Positions 61,990-64,000 of a DNA stretch of 64,000 bases are shown in pieces. Source of the DNA: Acanthosepion lycidas (taxonomy: Eukaryota > Mollusca > Cephalopoda > Sepiida > Sepiidae); the NCBI GenBank assembly GCA_963932145.1, contig OZ010571.1, forward strand, positions 152,012,937 through 152,076,936. Reading direction: 5' to 3'. The notes below the pieces were generated by a model, which saw only the letters and a list, made by a program, of their open reading frames with translations, was not told the origin of the DNA and made no database searches. The stretch's first letter is position 1. Each line of letters begins with the position of its first letter. Both the position numbers and the translations under genes were made by a program.

Positions 61990-64000
61990 TTCAGCCATCG
62001 GTTACTTACATATAGAATATTATTTAGCGCTTTCTACTTCAAAGATAACTTATTCGGACACGTTACAAATTTGCTAGAGGCCAGGTTATAATAATCAAAA
62101 TCTATATGATTTTTTTAATTAAAAAAATCAGTTTAATAAATTTACTACGACAGTATTTAATAAAACTGTAGTTTTACGCAAATAAAAAGGCTTCTAAATT
62201 TGGTAGCCATCGTTCTTTTCCTTGATGTTTCTGAATAAAAATGGATATTTAAGTCTTAGAAGTATCATGTCTTTGGTTCAGAAAATGATATGTGGAAAAG
62301 ACATCCTAAAAAGTGAGAAATTGACAGGCAACATAGCAGAATAGCATTTACCTAATGATATAATGCTTTCCTCATCGGTTGACAGCTGATTTGAGACAGA
62401 CACTGGAGTTTTCTGACAGGTGTAAAATGATTTGACAGAAGATATTCCTTAATTCAAAGTTGCAGTAAGTCTCTTTCCATTTCTAGTTGTCATTTTGAAC
62501 GAAGTGAGGTCGACGTAATTTATTTAGCAACTTTACAACTCCAAAATTTATCGAATTAGTTCTGCAGATATTTATAACTAACTGAAGAAATGGTCGTAGC
62601 TTCAGTTAATACAAGTTTTATATTTTCCCCTTTTATATTTGAATGCATTTATCTATTTCTATCACAGGAAATCAGGGGATATTTTAAACCTACACTTGAA
62701 TAAACCTGAATACTGAGGAAAGTGCTAGAATTACAAGATAACTTCTTGTCTCGTGATCTTCAACTGAAGAAAATTCAGTGTGTAAAAATAAATTATAATA
62801 ATTCGATTTGTGTATATTTGTGTGTATTATTTATTATCGTAGTGGAATTATTATTCTTGTGATGACCATTCATTTTTTTTAACTTTGGTTAAGAAGCAAT
62901 TTCTAGTCTAATCGTGACACCGATTTTTATTATTTAAATAATTAACTGAAACATTATCTGTTAAAGTTAGATAACTCCAAGTCTTCCTTAATAAAAACAA
63001 AAAGTTAGAAAGAATAAAAAAGCAAGAAAACTTGACAATCTGCATTGTCTTTCATCAGCCATAGTGGCCTGCTATTGATGGTACTTATACTACTAATAAT
63101 AATAATAATTATTATTATTATTCAATTTAGCGATAATTAGCTCATTTGCATATTATTAAAATATAATTCCTGTAAATAATAAATGTTGTAATATTGATCG
63201 AGGGCCAGCGAAACAATAAATCAAATTACCTAAGAAAAAGTTATAAAAATTCAGATTTCACCAAAATTGTAATGGAAATAATCTGTAAATAGCATAAGTA
63301 AATACAGTGAACAATGTGATTGTGACCCATTGGGAATTATATAAACGACCTGCATTCGATCATAGAACAACAAATGGTATGAGAAGAAAATCGAAATTGT
63401 TCTTGTAAACGCAAAAGTAAAATAGCATAACCGTTTTAATCAGTGTGCCTTCTCCAAGCAAAGATGTCAGATTTGACTCATCGTAATCCCTTGATAAACA
63501 TTTAATGATAAAAAAAAGAGAGAAACTGACAGAGAGATTAAAAAATGAATCAATACCAAGACCTAGCCTAAGAGATGATCAAGAAAGTGGTATTCTAATG
63601 TAATTAGTAATATTGTAACTGGGAACAATCTTAAAGCATCTTTCAAGAAAATTGGTAGAATTACAGACACAGGAAACAATGTAAACGTTTCAAATTAGTG
63701 AACGGATAAAGTCAACAAAAACATTCAGGAGAGTGCTTAAAAAAAACTCAGTCCCGGGCGATAATTTAAAACATGTCACGTGATAATAACGAGATAATAA
63801 ATAAAATCCTAAATACTGGATTCAAAGTTTGCTATTAGTATTGAAACTGGAATCATTCGAAATTAGTGTGGTTCCCTGACACAATATTAGTGCAGTGTAA
63901 CCGTTTTAGTCATATTGACAACATCAATTGAAGAACAAACTAAATTTACTAAAGAATATTCATCATTTATTATCGACTACTCAGTATATAATCTATTTTT
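61990..64000. other. No recognisable feature
   Basis: AT-rich unique-looking DNA with a short (AAT)n/(ATT)n inverted patch at 63094-63122. No frame, SINE head or known element end seen. Confidence 0.5.

Overview
The window looks like repeat-choked intergenic or intronic DNA from an animal nuclear genome. It is AT-rich, full of long (TA)n, (GT)n, (GATA)n and (ATT)n arrays, tRNA- and 5S-derived SINEs, broken non-LTR retrotransposons, Tc1/mariner and hAT remnants, and minisatellites. I found no intact host protein-coding gene, no functional tRNA or rRNA gene, and nothing bacterial or organellar. The mix of many tRNA-SINE families, RTE-like and CR1/Rex1-like LINEs and abundant (TA)n fits a mollusc, possibly a cephalopod; that assignment is inference only.

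Layout. 0-9 kb: an RTE-like LINE tail (minus), a foldback repeat at 1.3 kb, a 368-bp mariner-type element at 2.9 kb, a 5S-tRNA chimeric SINE interrupted by a Tc1 deletion derivative at 4.1-4.9 kb, a CR1/Rex1-like LINE with recognisable reverse transcriptase motifs at 5.1-6.7 kb, and its 3' half again (minus) at 7.6-8.5 kb. 8.6-19 kb: an 80-bp mariner hairpin MITE, microsatellites, several SINEs, LINE tails with an amplified 3' end at 14.0-14.5 kb, a 40-bp two-TIR mini-element, and a mariner transposase fragment. 19-28 kb: a SINE family with a hairpin-rich tail, and a cluster of a composite repeat family carrying two internal minisatellites. A hAT element with an 8-bp target duplication and an LTR remnant also lie here. 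28-38 kb: duplicated Tc1 transposase fragments, a (TA)n-dense region with foldbacks, and a six-copy 107-bp tandem array. 38.06-39.68 kb: a 1.6-kb satellite of alternating 22- and 16-bp units. 40-57 kb: further copies of the same families and a 72-bp near-perfect palindrome at 50.4 kb. 57-61 kb: two direct copies of a ~480-bp block and the C-terminal part of another retrotransposon (minus). The last 2 kb hold nothing I can name.

Nothing here works together as a pathway. What can be learned concerns repeat biology: chimeric SINE heads, MITE formation, nested insertions that give relative ages, and tandem growth of retroposon tails. The coding remnants are all interrupted by frameshifts or stops. 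Family memberships were judged by eye from shared motifs, so boundaries are approximate unless a target-site duplication fixes them.
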